A DNA stretch of 64,000 bases. Source: Symbiodinium natans. Taxonomy: Eukaryota; Sar; Dinophyceae; Suessiales; Symbiodiniaceae. How positions within the stretch are numbered: position 1 is the first letter of the stretch. The letters are not shown here. The text below holds more notes on this DNA, generated by a model, which saw only the letters and a list, made by a program, of their open reading frames with translations, was not told the origin of the DNA and made no database searches. The stretch is taken from the NCBI GenBank assembly GCA_905221605.1, contig CAJNDS010000096.1, positions 77,501 through 141,500 of the forward strand, read 5' to 3'.

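Noticed and set aside
58870-63630. Satellite considered as rDNA spacer, retrotransposon or CRISPR-like array
   Set aside because: Units of about 573 bp are contiguous with no spacers, no rRNA similarity that I can see, and no reverse transcriptase or integrase motifs.
1-64000. Window as a chromosome end or subtelomere because of the TTTAGGG arrays
   Set aside because: Arrays occur in both orientations throughout and are separated by ordered exons of a single gene, so they are interstitial.

Overview
This is eukaryotic nuclear DNA, most likely from a dinoflagellate or close alveolate relative. The evidence is plant/alveolate-type telomere heptamers (TTTAGGG/CCCTAAA) dispersed through the whole window, no compact ORFs, very short exons, and splice donors that are mostly GC, then GT, with a few GA. 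Nearly every acceptor reads AG|G. The organism call is an inference.

The window holds part of ONE giant gene on the minus strand: an axonemal dynein heavy chain of the outer-arm gamma type (DNAH5/DNAH8/ODA2-like). It is cut into about 67 recognisable exons of 18-91 nt (mean about 54 nt, about 3.6 kb of coding sequence, about 1,200 codons). They lie in strict N-to-C order from position 64000 down to position 268. I found them by reading the non-repetitive islands between telomere-like arrays on the minus strand and joining them where reading phase and known dynein motifs agree. In transcript order: AAA2 P-loop (63971-58647), AAA2 body with the WIE/NTVLDDNK and NASPATVSR motifs (58-54 kb), AAA2 lid (54-45 kb), AAA3 with P-loop, Walker B and the gamma-type WGDQITNE and HPGGG..NDIPNR signatures (44-35 kb), AAA3 lid (35-30 kb), AAA4 P-loop and Walker B (29-24 kb), AAA4 lid (23.5-19 kb), stalk coiled coil 1 (17-10 kb), microtubule-binding region (7.5-3.7 kb) and the start of coiled coil 2 (2.4-0.3 kb). 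Both ends run out of the window: the tail, linker and AAA1 lie beyond 64000, and the rest of CC2, AAA5-6 and the C-terminus lie before position 1.

The remaining 94% is intron. Introns are filled with runs of TTTAGGG and variants (TTTGGGG, TTCAGGG, TTGAGGG, TTAAGGG, TTTTAGGG). They also carry several families of short inverted-repeat elements resembling MITEs (here called A to H), three minisatellites in one intron (36.5-38.3 kb), and a satellite of about 573-bp units (58.87-63.63 kb) in the intron that splits the AAA2 P-loop. One stretch (about 17.0-19.0 kb) is almost free of telomere-like repeats and contains no gene I recognise. No tRNA, rRNA, CRISPR, bacterial gene or intact autonomous transposon was found.
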